A stretch of 64,000 nucleotides of DNA, from contig NZ_JAECMT010000001.1 in NCBI RefSeq assembly GCF_016019935.1, positions 310,022-374,021 on the forward strand, in the 5' to 3' direction. Origin of the DNA: Paenibacillus sp. GSMTC-2017 (lineage in GTDB: Bacteria; Bacillota; Bacilli; Paenibacillales; Paenibacillaceae). The position numbers were made by a program, and so were the translations under genes. Under the pieces are notes generated by a model that saw only the letters and a program-made list of their open reading frames with translations, was not told where the DNA came from and searched no databases. Below, piece by piece: positions 1 through 8,083 of the stretch (within the stretch, counting starts at the first letter, position 1; each line of letters opens with the position of its first letter).

Positions 1-1
1 A

Positions 2-184
2 ACTTTAACTGCTTTAGGCCAAGTTGCAGCTATTTGGGTAGGCGGCGGGACGATTATAGCATGGGCACTAATTCCGGCCGCAGCAATCTGTGGTGTTAGC
101 CCATTTGAATTAGCACGGCGTAATTTGAAACCAGTATTGATTGGGCTAATTGTAACGACGATAGTTGCTATGTTTTTAATCTAG
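2..184 (+). CDS. C-terminal end of a membrane transport-like protein (partial)
   Basis: An open frame enters from the left edge and runs 60 codons to a TAG at 182-184. The translated piece is strongly hydrophobic: one segment with Gly-Gly-Gly and Ala/Ile-rich residues, a short polar loop with Glu-Leu-Ala-Arg-Arg-Asn, and a last Ile/Val/Leu-rich helix that ends the protein. This is the normal look of the last two membrane spans of a secondary transporter. The family cannot be named from so short a piece. The region after it (185-388) contains no gene, only a perfect 14-base palindrome at 295-308. Confidence 0.6.
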   Translation, partial: TLTALGQVAAIWVGGGTIIAWALIPAAAICGVSPFELARRNLKPVLIGLIVTTIVAMFLI

Positions 185-388
185 ATTTGGTTATTCTCTT
201 TCGATATCCTATCATCTTGATTCGCACTTCTTCGCTTGCTTGCTGCGCCGTTGGAATAATCCCTTGACCTCGTTCTGTTAGATCTGACCCAGCGGCGCTA
301 TATAGCGCTATCCTGCTGCATCGCTCATCGTATTCCCATCCAAGTTCAATACACTACATATCATTCATTTTCCCTTCTACTTTTATAA

Positions 389-874
389 TTATAGCTTTAA
401 TACCATTCGAACTGTCTTTAGTATATGTCCGTCAAAATCGTCATCAAACTCTTCAATAACTTCAAACTTTTTTGCGTCATAAAATTGTCTGCCAATTAAG
501 TTATCTTTTTTAACATTAAGGAAAACTTCTTTTGCCCCCTGCGATAAACTAATTCCTTCTTTTAGCAACACTGAACCTATCCCATTTCCTTGATGCTCAG
601 GATCTATATAAATAGCCACTAATTCGACTTTCCCATCTTCCTTTACAAATGAAAAGTTGGCAAACCCAACTATCTTCCCCTTAAGTTCAGCAACGTATAA
701 CATCGAGCGATCTAACCTTCTTAACATCATCTCATCATTGTAAACAGACTTTAGGAATTTCTCTTGGGACTCAACTGGTATTAGTCCATCGTAGGTTGCA
801 TTCCAACTTGTTTTAGCCACATGTTGAACGTGTTGAATGTCACTTAGTTGCATTGTACGAATCGAGAACTCCAT
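389..874 (-). CDS. GNAT family N-acetyltransferase
   Basis: The 161-residue product fits one complete Gcn5-related acetyltransferase domain, which moves the acetyl group of acetyl-CoA to an amine. The N-terminal strand begins with Ser-Ile-Arg-x-Met and the acetyl-CoA loop reads Gln-Gly-Asn-Gly-Ile-Gly at about residues 95-100, followed by the helix that ends in Leu-Lys-Glu-Gly. The C-terminal Gly-Arg-Gln-Phe-Tyr-Asp segment is the usual 'N/R-x-x-F-Y' feature near the end of the fold. An AGGGG sequence stands 8 bases before the ATG. The gene is monocistronic and convergent with the partial gene at the left edge. The substrate is unknown. Confidence 0.85.
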   Translation of the reverse strand: MEFSIRTMQLSDIQHVQHVAKTSWNATYDGLIPVESQEKFLKSVYNDEMMLRRLDRSMLYVAELKGKIVGFANFSFVKEDGKVELVAIYIDPEHQGNGIGSVLLKEGISLSQGAKEVFLNVKKDNLIGRQFYDAKKFEVIEEFDDDFDGHILKTVRMVLKL

Positions 875-1126
875 TTGAACACCCCTAATTTATGGTATTT
901 GCTCTGATTATATTACGAAATGAGCGGTATGTCTCAAAAATCTTGTACCTTATTCGAAGAGAGGCCTTTTCTCTAGTTTTTCTTTTTCCGCTATTTTCTG
1001 TTGATAAATTGATTAAAAGCAGCCATTCTTACCCACAATAAAAAGAATGATTTGCTTATCATCTTCTAATGGTGTATTATTTGACCTTACCACTACTGAC
1101 ATCAATCATAATGGGGGCATGTATAA

Positions 1127-1339
1127 ATGCAAGAAAAAACGAAGCTTCAGTCAGGACAGACGCTAATTACTAATAGAGATTTTGAAAAAGCAATTTCTGA
1201 AAAAATTGAAATCAAAACGATGCAAGGCGGAATGCAGATTAGACCTACATCTGCAATTATTGGTTACAACGATACTTCCGTTCGTATGTCTGATGGTAGC
1301 ATCATTCACAGAAGTGCAAACACATTTTATGTCAATTAA
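1127..1339 (+). CDS. Small hypothetical protein, 70 residues
   Basis: I do not recognise the family. The gene is supported by its own ATG after a GGGGGCATG-type ribosome site and by a strong intrinsic terminator only 10 bases after the stop codon. The product is soluble and has no signal peptide or membrane segment. The C-terminal half alternates short strands rich in Ile, Ser and Asp (a Gly-Tyr-Asn-Asp turn and Met-Ser-Asp-Gly), which looks like a small beta-rich fold. The opposite-strand frame over the same place has no start signal and is taken as a shadow. Confidence 0.6.
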   Translation: MQEKTKLQSGQTLITNRDFEKAISEKIEIKTMQGGMQIRPTSAIIGYNDTSVRMSDGSIIHRSANTFYVN

Positions 1340-1349
1340 TTGAGAAAGA

Positions 1350-1376
1350 GACCGACACTTGTGTCGGTCTTTTTTT
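1350..1376 (+). terminator. Intrinsic terminator of the 70-residue gene
   Basis: A perfect 9-base stem, GACCGACAC / GTGTCGGTC, has a 2-base spacer and is followed directly by seven T residues on the plus strand. Confidence 0.9.
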
Positions 1377-1783
1377 GATTTGCCATTATTACTATTAATA
1401 ACACCGACGTTCGAAAGATTGCATGACTCAAATATTCTCTCATTAGATGCCTTTAATATCCTTTTACAATATTTTGAATTTATTAGCTTAGGGTCTAGAT
1501 ACGAAATAAAAGTTGATTGATAAAATAAAGTAACTAGATAAGAAATGAACAGTAGCAGAGGATAGTTTTTAAAGGTTGAAAAGTGAACATATTGCAAGCG
1601 AACGTTTGTGCAAAAATCTACCCTAAAGAGAATGTATATTGTACTTTGGCTGATTACACCTATTAACTTACTTTTATTTTACTTAATTGTAAATTAAATA
1701 CTCTTGAAAAGAGTCTCTTCTTACCTGCGCTTCAAGAAAATTACCAATACATCCTTGTGTTTTCTTTTAACGCCTCCACATCC
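1377..1783. other. Intergenic region without a recognisable gene
   Basis: About 400 bases of A+T-rich sequence with stops in all frames and no frame with a convincing ribosome site. A weak hairpin ACTCTT-gaa-AAGAGT at 1700-1714 could terminate the minus-strand gene remnant to its right, but its T tract is poor. Nothing else was recognised. Confidence 0.5.
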
Positions 1784-2234
1784 TCATTCAATTACGATCA
1801 CCTGATCATCCTTTAGCCTTGTCACATTACAGTTCTCTTGAATTTCGAACTCCCTAATCCTCTCTTCTAATGTTTTACCCCCATTATCTAGAAACACATC
1901 TTCTCTATCGTAGTGAAGAAATATGAGTTTGTCAGTTTTGTTTAATGCCTCATAATCGTTCATGTTGTGGATGTTCATCTCTGGAGTAAAGTGATGCTAG
2001 TTTTTTCAAAATATTATCCGCACCACTTCGCTTCACATGAAATAATAAGTGAAACGGATTGCCACCACAAATGTAAATGGCATCCGCCCCAGTAAGGCTT
2101 TCTGGATTTTCAAACTCAATGTCTAGAAAATCAACATTTTGATATCCCATTTCTATAAAATCCTGTTTAGCCTTCTGCGCGTATGGGCTATTGTCACTAT
2201 AAAATCCGCATGAAGTTAGTAATAATTTTGTCAT
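1784..2234 (-). pseudogene. Peptidase S51 (dipeptidase E-like) gene with internal deletion and frameshift
   Basis: Two frames on the minus strand carry the two ends of one protein. The upper frame (from the ATG at 2234) starts with Lys-Leu-Leu-Leu-Thr-Ser-Cys-Gly-Phe and has Ile-Cys-Gly-Gly-Asn-Pro, typical of the N-terminal half of Type 1 glutamine-amidotransferase-like S51 proteins. The lower frame, ending at 1784, carries the C-terminal end (an Asn-Asp-Tyr-Glu-Ala-Leu-Asn segment, then His-Tyr-Asp-Arg-Glu-Asp, then Asp-Asp-Gln-Val-Ile-Val-Ile-Glu). They meet out of frame near 1985-2000. The middle of the protein, which holds the Gly-x-Ser-Ala-Gly nucleophile, is missing, so the product cannot be an active peptidase. 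Intact relatives are about 200 residues long. Confidence 0.75.
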
Positions 2235-2262
2235 CACTAGCACTCTCTTTCATTTCATCTTC

Positions 2263-2967
2263 TTAACTAACAGATTCTGTAGCTAACTCAAATGCCTGAT
2301 TCGGGTCAGTTGTATTATATTGCTTCATCCACGTATGAATATCACCTTCGAAAGCGATCCTACCCTTATGTAATAGGATCATATGACAATCTACGTTTAT
2401 TAACTCATTAAGCTGATGTGTGGATACAACTACAGTCTTTTTTTGCTCAACTAATCCTTGAATCGATCTATAAATTTGTTTCCTCGAAACAGGATCAACG
2501 CCGCTCGTTGGCTCGTCCAATAAATATAAACTGTGTTCTACTTGTGTGAGAGCATTTACAAACAACCATTTTCGCTCACCTATCGACATCTTCCCTATCT
2601 TTAGATTCCATAATCGGTTAATCAATTCTTTATTACGAGCGTTGTGAGAAGATAAATAGTCAAAAGGATCGTTGCTCACCATTACACCGCTTATTCGTCT
2701 AATAAACTTAACAAAATCTTTTGCTGTTATATCATTTGAGTAAAATATCGATTGTGTTAAATAAAGAATCTGAGCTGTTTCAGGAAATTTCAAAGTACCA
2801 GAAAGTGGACTAATAATGCCTGAGATATAATCAAATAAAGTCTTTTTTCCCGCTCCATTTTGTCCAACTAATACATTAATTATATTCGGATTTAATTGAA
2901 AGCTAACTTCCTCAAATAACATTCTTTTTGAACCTTTATACTTATAAGCGACGTTGTCAGCACGCAT
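2263..2967 (-). CDS. ABC transporter ATP-binding protein with altered P-loop
   Basis: This 234-residue protein has the layout of an ABC ATPase: a P-loop Gly-Gln-Asn-Gly-Ala-Gly-Lys-Lys-Thr at about residues 35-43, a Walker B Leu-Tyr-Leu-Leu-Asp-Glu-Pro-Thr, a D-loop Ser-Gly-Val-Asp, and the H-loop Ser-Thr-His. Two key sites are abnormal. The Ser/Thr that follows the P-loop Lys is Lys, and the signature is Met-Ser-Ile-Gly-Glu instead of Leu-Ser-Gly-Gly. It lies 13 bases after the permease remnant at 2981-3487, so the two were one exporter operon. ATP hydrolysis is doubtful and the whole locus may be decaying. The ATG has an AGGGGG site 9 bases upstream. Confidence 0.75.
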   Translation of the reverse strand: MRADNVAYKYKGSKRMLFEEVSFQLNPNIINVLVGQNGAGKKTLFDYISGIISPLSGTLKFPETAQILYLTQSIFYSNDITAKDFVKFIRRISGVMVSNDPFDYLSSHNARNKELINRLWNLKIGKMSIGERKWLFVNALTQVEHSLYLLDEPTSGVDPVSRKQIYRSIQGLVEQKKTVVVSTHQLNELINVDCHMILLHKGRIAFEGDIHTWMKQYNTTDPNQAFELATESVS

Positions 2968-2980
2968 AATTTAGAACCCC

Positions 2981-3487
2981 CTATCTTTGAACGTAAGAGA
3001 TTAGATTTATTTTTCTATACGTAATTAGACCTGCTAGTATATATACCAGCAGTACAATAAGTATCGGAAAGTTCCACGTTTCAGTCATAATACTTAAACA
3101 AATGTTATGAATAACATAAAACGGATTGATGAGCGTAAAAATCGCAAATGGAAGACTGAACACGATGAGGAGGAAAGAATATAAAATAAGGTCAATTAAT
3201 AATATTTTCATATATGTACCAACAATGATATTGAATAAAAACAAACTCATACAAGTAATCAGAAATGGCGTTAATAAACTTGATAAAATAATTGGAAGTT
3301 TGCTCCCTGCTATTAATACATAGGTTTTGAGCCAACCGTTTTCTCGCATTCCAGCAAGCTGTAACCCAATACCATTAACAAAAGTGATTACTATAACATA
3401 TGTCCAAAATAATGAAAGGTAGTTCAGCACAGCTTGGTCATTATCTAAGTCGATAACACGACTTCGCTGATAAAGAATAGCAAGCAC
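2981..3487 (-). pseudogene. ABC-2 type permease, 5'-truncated
   Basis: The frame encodes about five hydrophobic segments and ends in a short basic tail, like the membrane subunit partner of the ATPase just downstream. No ATG or good ribosome site precedes it. The frame is open only to a stop at about 3526, and the only available start is a GTG inside a hydrophobic run (Leu-Ile-Leu-Pro-Ile-Val-Leu-Ala). Hydrophobic coding continues upstream of that GTG, so the true N-terminus has probably been lost. With about 168 residues it is shorter than permeases of this kind. It could still be translated from the GTG, but I consider it a remnant. Confidence 0.6.
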
Positions 3488-3648
3488 AATAGGTAAAATA
3501 AGCGACCATCTATAGATGTCTAGTCAACTGCGAAGATAATCATAATTCTAAAAATTTGCATTTGTAAAAGTTTTCCACGTCAATCAGAAATCTACAATAC
3601 TTATAACTACTAATGATCAATGAGTAACATTTTCCTCACAATAATAAT

Positions 3649-3700
3649 TAAAAAACCGTAAGACGGTAACTTCTCTCGGAGCTTTCATCTTACGGGTTTT
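3649..3700 (-). terminator. Terminator of the MMPL transporter gene
   Basis: CCGTAAGA at 3656-3663 pairs with TCTTACGG at 3688-3695. Reading on the minus strand the stem is followed by TTTTTTAATTATT. It starts a few bases after the stop codon of the MMPL gene. Confidence 0.8.
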
Positions 3701-3701
3701 A

Positions 3702-5921
3702 TTATTGATTCTGTACTTGTTTTGATTCAGAAACTAAATCCACTTTACTCGGCCAAAATGCCTTCTTCCCTAGAATCGTTGTAATTGCTGGCACAAGAAA
3801 CGGCCTAACGATGAATGTATCTAACAAAACACCAAGCGCCGTAATTAATCCGAACTGAAGGAGCACTTGAATTGGTAGCGATGCAAGTACAGCAAATGTG
3901 GCAGCAAGGATAAGTCCTGCTGAAGTAATGACTCCCCCTGTCTCACTAACCCCTTCCTTAATCGCTTGTTTGAGCGGCATATGTTTACGCTTTTGCCAAA
4001 TGCTCGATATCATAAATATATTGTAGTCTTCACCAAGTGCAATTAAGAAAACAAAAGCGTAGAGCGGGATAGATCCTTGAATGGCATCAAAGCCCATCAC
4101 ATAGTGAAGAATTACCCACCCTAACCCTAATGCAGCAACATAGGAAAGCAAGACGGTTCCGATCAAATATAACGTTGCAACAACTGATCGAAGATAAACG
4201 AGCAACAATAACATAATTAATCCGATAACAAGTGGTATGATGACGAGGTTGTCTTGAATGGTAAGTTCTCTTGTATCATATTGAGAAGCCGTTTGACCGC
4301 CGATCCATACCTTCTCTTCTGTATTTGCTACATTTGATAATAGAAGTGCTTCACTAACCGCTTCCCGAAGTAGAGGAATCGTATCCATTGCTTCCTCTGA
4401 ATAAGGATTGATGTCTAAAACTACCGAATAGGAGGTTAATCCCGAATCACTTTCACTAACTTTTGGCTCACTGACACTATTCACGTGAGGGATCCCCGAC
4501 AATTTGGCTAGAGCATCTACCGCTTTGCCGTCCGTTCTCAACACTACTGTGATTGGAGCGAGATCTCCTGGCGTATAGGCATCTGCAATTACGTTAAAGC
4601 CTTCACGAGATGGCATATCCTCAGGAAATGATGAGAGCATATCATACGTATATTTGATTCCTATTGCAAACGATGCTAATAAGCCTAAAAGCAGAATCGA
4701 CGACATAACAACTAACCAAGGTTTCTTAACGACGAGATTTCCGATCTTAGAACCTAATGTCTTCTCCTCATCTTTCTGCTTAAAGGGTTTACCACGTTTC
4801 TCCGATCTCTGCTTCTCCATTTCTTCCGTACGTGGAATAAACGGATAAAATGATGCCCTGCCAACAATCGACATGATCGCAGGTACAAGCGTTAAGCTCG
4901 CAACCATCATAATAAGGATGGATAAGCTAAAAGGCACTGCAAACCGCTCAAAAGCTCCATACTTCGCTGCAAGTAATGCAAACAACGAGATAACGACTGT
5001 GAAGCCGCTCATAGCTATAGCTCCGGATGAACCTTTAAACGCTTCTATTAGAGCAGTGAAGCGATTGCTTTCATGAGTCAGTTCCCTTCTGAAGCGTGTA
5101 ATGAAAAATAGACAATAATCAGTACCAGCTCCAAAGAGCAAAACAGTCATAATGGCAATCGCTTGCGAATCAACAGTAATCCATCCTTCCCCTGCCATCC
5201 AGCCAAGGAGAGGGCTTGTCACACCATACGCGAATCCAACACCCGCTAGTGGAATAATTGCTAATATTGGTGAGCGATAGATGAGTAATAGCAATACGAG
5301 TACAATAATAACCGTGGCCATCAATAGTACAAAATCAGCATTTTTGAAAAGATCCGTCGCATCGACCGAAATCCCTACTGGTCCACTAATACGAACACTA
5401 AGCTCCGAACTGGATTCAATTGCAACAGCGAACGGATCTGCACCCGACGCTACCTTCACTCTATCTTTAATTGCCTCCATGTTTTCTTTAAGAAGTTCCG
5501 TTTCCGTCGCTTCTGCAAACAATACGGGTTGAACAAATGTCGTTCCGTCCTTTGACGATAGTGTAGAAAGAGGGATACCCATCGTGTGAAGTGGAACTTG
5601 TTCACCTTGCGCCTTTAGCGGCACTTCTGTAAGACTTTTGGACAATTCACTTATGAGCGAATAATCCGCTTCCGTTAATCCGCCTACCCTATGCCATACG
5701 ACTAAGGCAGGTACACCTGACGAATTAGGAAAATGTTCTTTAATGATCTCGTCTGCAACAACAGACGGGCTATCTGTTTCTAGGTTTGGTGCATTATTTT
5801 TCTCCTTATCACCTACAGCTGGCAATGTCAGTGTTAGCAAAACAACAGCAACAATCCAGACGATTAGTGTGATCCAACGTGTTCGCGGACCAGCGAATGC
5901 TAAACCAAGTTTTTCGATCAT
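3702..5921 (-). CDS. MMPL/RND-family membrane exporter
   Basis: The 739-residue product belongs to the MMPL branch of RND transporters, which use the proton gradient to move lipids or hydrophobic drugs across the membrane. The pattern is one N-terminal span, a large outer domain (about residues 40-190), a block of five to six spans, a second outer domain (about 440-560) and a second block. Each block has the family's Gly/Ala-x-x-x-Asp-Tyr motif: Gly-Ala-Gly-Thr-Asp-Tyr in the first and Ala-Leu-Gly-Glu-Asp-Tyr in the second. A basic cytoplasmic loop rich in Lys/Glu lies at about 365-395. It is transcribed divergently from a TetR regulator with a shared 116-base promoter region, so repression by that regulator is likely. 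The substrate is unknown. Confidence 0.9.
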   Translation of the reverse strand: MIEKLGLAFAGPRTRWITLIVWIVAVVLLTLTLPAVGDKEKNNAPNLETDSPSVVADEIIKEHFPNSSGVPALVVWHRVGGLTEADYSLISELSKSLTEVPLKAQGEQVPLHTMGIPLSTLSSKDGTTFVQPVLFAEATETELLKENMEAIKDRVKVASGADPFAVAIESSSELSVRISGPVGISVDATDLFKNADFVLLMATVIIVLVLLLLIYRSPILAIIPLAGVGFAYGVTSPLLGWMAGEGWITVDSQAIAIMTVLLFGAGTDYCLFFITRFRRELTHESNRFTALIEAFKGSSGAIAMSGFTVVISLFALLAAKYGAFERFAVPFSLSILIMMVASLTLVPAIMSIVGRASFYPFIPRTEEMEKQRSEKRGKPFKQKDEEKTLGSKIGNLVVKKPWLVVMSSILLLGLLASFAIGIKYTYDMLSSFPEDMPSREGFNVIADAYTPGDLAPITVVLRTDGKAVDALAKLSGIPHVNSVSEPKVSESDSGLTSYSVVLDINPYSEEAMDTIPLLREAVSEALLLSNVANTEEKVWIGGQTASQYDTRELTIQDNLVIIPLVIGLIMLLLLVYLRSVVATLYLIGTVLLSYVAALGLGWVILHYVMGFDAIQGSIPLYAFVFLIALGEDYNIFMISSIWQKRKHMPLKQAIKEGVSETGGVITSAGLILAATFAVLASLPIQVLLQFGLITALGVLLDTFIVRPFLVPAITTILGKKAFWPSKVDLVSESKQVQNQ

Positions 5922-5971
5922 TTCTTTTTCCTCCGTTTCACATCTAACCCATTTTCGTTTACAATTATATC

Positions 5972-6004
5972 AACCTTCATATTAATTATATATACCCGAA
6001 GGTT
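5972..6004. promoter_or_regulatory. Inverted repeat, candidate TetR operator
   Basis: AACCTTC at 5972-5978 and GAAGGTT at 5998-6004 form a perfect inverted repeat around an A+T-rich centre. It sits midway between the divergent MMPL and TetR genes, about 50 bases from each start, which is where an autoregulated operator is expected. Confidence 0.6.
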
Positions 6005-6051
6005 AATTAATCAATCGTTATTTTTGACACCTTTGAATGGAGTGTTATGCG

Positions 6052-6669
6052 TTGAAACAAGATCAACCGAAACGTAAACCAGGAAGACCTAAAGCAACAG
6101 ACTCACCCCAAACGAAGGGGTTAATTATGAGAACAGCTTCCTTTCTCTTCATGGAGCATGGATATGAAAAAGTTTCACTCGATAGTGTTGCAAAAGCATG
6201 TAGTGTTACAAAAGCTAGCGTCTACTATTATTTTAGCAACAAAGCTGCCTTGTTCACCGAATCTCTCCAGCTCGTTCTGAAGATGGCATACGAGCAAACC
6301 GCACTCATTGTTTATGGTCCTGGAACGCTACAGGAGCGTCTTTTTGAAGTGGCAAAAAAACATATGCGTAATGCTCATGTTGACTTCGAAACGATGATGC
6401 GCGAAGCCGCATCTGAATTATCCGCTGAACAAGTTAATGCGATTCGTGGCAGCGAGAATACACTTCACATTTTGTTGGCAGAAGTGTTTCAAAAAGCTAT
6501 GGATGAAAAAGAAATTAACAGTAGTGATCCAATGTTGTTATCTCATGTATTTATTGCCACAATGTCCGTCCGTAATCGTAGAGAAATTGTGAACAATGCA
6601 GAAACAGTGGGACAATCTGCTCAAGAGATCGTACAATTAATATGGACGGGTCTTGCTCCACGAACATAA
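6052..6669 (+). CDS. TetR/AcrR family transcriptional regulator
   Basis: The N-terminal 60 residues hold a TetR helix-turn-helix: Phe-Leu-Phe-Met-Glu-His-Gly-Tyr, then Val-Ala-Lys-Ala-Cys-Ser-Val-Thr-Lys-Ala-Ser and Tyr-Tyr-Tyr-Phe. They are preceded by a basic Lys-Arg-Lys-Pro-Gly-Arg-Pro-Lys tail that is common in such regulators. The helical C-terminal part would bind a ligand. I chose the TTG at 6052 because GGAG at 6039-6042 lies 9 bases before it; the in-frame ATG at 6037 overlaps that site and has none of its own. Divergence from the MMPL exporter suggests it represses that gene and itself. A DUF3817 gene follows in the same transcription unit. Confidence 0.88.
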   Translation: MKQDQPKRKPGRPKATDSPQTKGLIMRTASFLFMEHGYEKVSLDSVAKACSVTKASVYYYFSNKAALFTESLQLVLKMAYEQTALIVYGPGTLQERLFEVAKKHMRNAHVDFETMMREAASELSAEQVNAIRGSENTLHILLAEVFQKAMDEKEINSSDPMLLSHVFIATMSVRNRREIVNNAETVGQSAQEIVQLIWTGLAPRT

Positions 6670-6705
6670 CAAGATTCATACCAAAATATTATTGGAGGTT
6701 TTACC

Positions 6706-6999
6706 ATGTTAAAAACTGCTATTGGCAGGCTAAGAATTATTGGACTACTGGAAGGAGCATCATTTCTTATCCTTCTATTAATTGCTATGCCACTGAAATA
6801 TTGGGCAGATACTCCTGAGCCAGTCGCGATTGTCGGAATGGCGCACGGCGTATTGTTTGTCCTATATATGTTTGCTGTCGCTCACGTTACTATCGTTCAT
6901 CGTTGGTCCATCAAGAAGATTGCACTTGCTGTTATAGCATCATTTCTCCCGTTTGGTCCGTTCATACTCGACAAGAAGATTCTTCGTAATGAGCGCTAA
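6706..6999 (+). CDS. DUF3817 membrane protein
   Basis: This 97-residue protein has three hydrophobic segments. The first follows a short basic N-terminus with Arg-Ile-Ile-Gly-Leu-Leu-Glu-Gly. A His-Gly pair stands in the second and a basic Lys-Lys-x-Leu-Arg-Asn-Glu-Arg end closes the protein. This matches the small DUF3817 integral membrane family, whose role is not known. GGAGG stands 8 bases before the ATG. It lies 36 bases after the TetR gene and is followed by a terminator, so the two are probably one operon. Confidence 0.8.
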   Translation: MLKTAIGRLRIIGLLEGASFLILLLIAMPLKYWADTPEPVAIVGMAHGVLFVLYMFAVAHVTIVHRWSIKKIALAVIASFLPFGPFILDKKILRNER

Positions 7000-7042
7000 A
7001 CGGTTAATCTAGCATTCGGTTTCGTAGATAAAAAGCTTAAAT

Positions 7043-7090
7043 AAAAGACATATGAATTCACCCTTGTTGAATGCACTCATATGTCTTTTT
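7043..7090 (+). terminator. Terminator of the TetR - DUF3817 operon
   Basis: AAAAGACATATGA at 7043-7055 pairs with TCATATGTCTTTT at 7077-7089 and ends in a T run. Confidence 0.85.
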
Positions 7091-7187
7091 GCCGTGCTCA
7101 CTAGCAATGGATTTATCAGGAGATTAGATAGCAAGGAATATGAGTATACAATGCCGAATAAGAAAAATAGTAGGAGGTAATGATTGA

Positions 7188-7541
7188 ATGGGGATTACAT
7201 TAAGTCTATCAGAATTAAAAGATGCCTCAACTATACATGAAATGCAAATCAAAGCATTTAAACCTTTATTGGAAAAATATCAGGATTATGAAACAAGTCC
7301 TGCCAATGAAACGATAGACAAAATCATTACTCGGATCAATCAATCTATTACGGATTATTATATTATCAATGAGCTGATCGAGCATATATATGATGATGCA
7401 AAATCGTGGGAACTAGTTACTATCAAGCAAGAGGTAGGAAATTGTTATTTGTACGAAAAGCTTGGCTATAAAAGAGTAGAAAAAACTAAAGTTATCAATG
7501 ATAAAATGACTATCGTATTTTATGAAAAAGTAGTTCTATAA
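7188..7541 (+). pseudogene. GNAT acetyltransferase with in-frame internal deletion
   Basis: The first 60 residues (Leu-Ser-Glu-Leu-Lys-Asp-Ala, then Lys-Ala-Phe-Lys-Pro-Leu-Leu-Glu-Lys-Tyr) and the last 50 (Gly-Asn-Cys-Tyr-Leu-Tyr-Glu-Lys-Leu-Gly-Tyr) are the two ends of one GNAT enzyme. The centre is missing: there is no Arg/Gln-x-x-Gly-x-Gly/Ala loop that binds acetyl-CoA. The join falls near Tyr-Tyr-Ile-Ile-Asn-Glu-Leu-Ile and keeps the frame. At 117 residues it is roughly 45 shorter than relatives of this type. The ribosome site AGGAGG is intact, so a protein may still be made, but not an active acetyltransferase. Confidence 0.65.
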
Positions 7542-7585
7542 AAATAGTTGCGATAAAGTTATATGGAAGTATAGATACGCCTTAG

Positions 7586-7801
7586 TTAACGCGATTGTGC
7601 TTCATAATCAAGGAGAGGATGATAGCTTTTGCGACCTCGCTTGTGGCTGTTCACACCAACTTCGGCGCCTTGTAGTTCGCCATAGACTGTCTCCACGGTA
7701 GAATCAAAATCTAGAATTGATTCCTCTAGAAGCCCGGGAGCGACGATTTTGATAGTCATCTCTCTTAGCTCTGGAATAAAGCTGGTGCTGGTTTGAGGGG
7801 C
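7586..7801 (-). mobile_element. Fragment of an IS1380-family transposase
   Basis: A minus-strand frame of about 70 codons contains Leu-Asp-Phe-Asp-Ser-Thr-Val-Glu-Thr-Val-Tyr-Gly followed by Gly-Arg-Lys-Ser-Tyr-His-Pro-Leu-Leu. In IS1380-type DDE transposases this segment holds the first catalytic Asp (Asp-Ser-Thr) and the conserved Lys-x-Gly-Arg-Lys-Ser-Tyr-His. It is cut on both sides: there is no start, and a TAA follows Glu-Ala-Gln-Ser-Arg. No terminal inverted repeats were seen. The rest of the gap (7542-7585 and 7802-8083) contains no gene that I could recognise. Confidence 0.75.
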
Positions 7802-8083
7802 ATTTTTCCATTAATGATTTTTGAATAATCAAAATATACACCTTTACTGACGCTGGGAAAAATATAAACTATAGTTAGATGCGTACAAGTAATGTAATTA
7901 GACGTGTCTACATTAATGAGGTTATGCATAAAAGGGGTGATGCTTCTAAGGGTAAAACTAGAATGTGCAATCGATCATTTAAAACAGCATTAGTTGCAAA
8001 GTAAGGGAAATACAACAAGTCGCTGACAGAAGTGATCTCTGATTGGATATTCTATTTAATCAAATTAGAGGAGATGGTATTTA

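Noticed and set aside
295..308. Perfect 14-base palindrome GCGCTATATAGCGC
   Set aside because: It has no T run and no nearby regulator; it may be chance or a protein-binding site, and nothing in the sequence decides.
1163..1597. 144-codon minus-strand frame over the small plus-strand gene
   Set aside because: It has no ribosome site, is Asn/Cys/Ser-rich without a recognisable domain, and covers the terminator of the plus-strand gene.
6024..6029. TTGACA in front of the TetR gene as a promoter -35
   Set aside because: The matching -10 would fall inside the start of the gene, so it cannot drive it.
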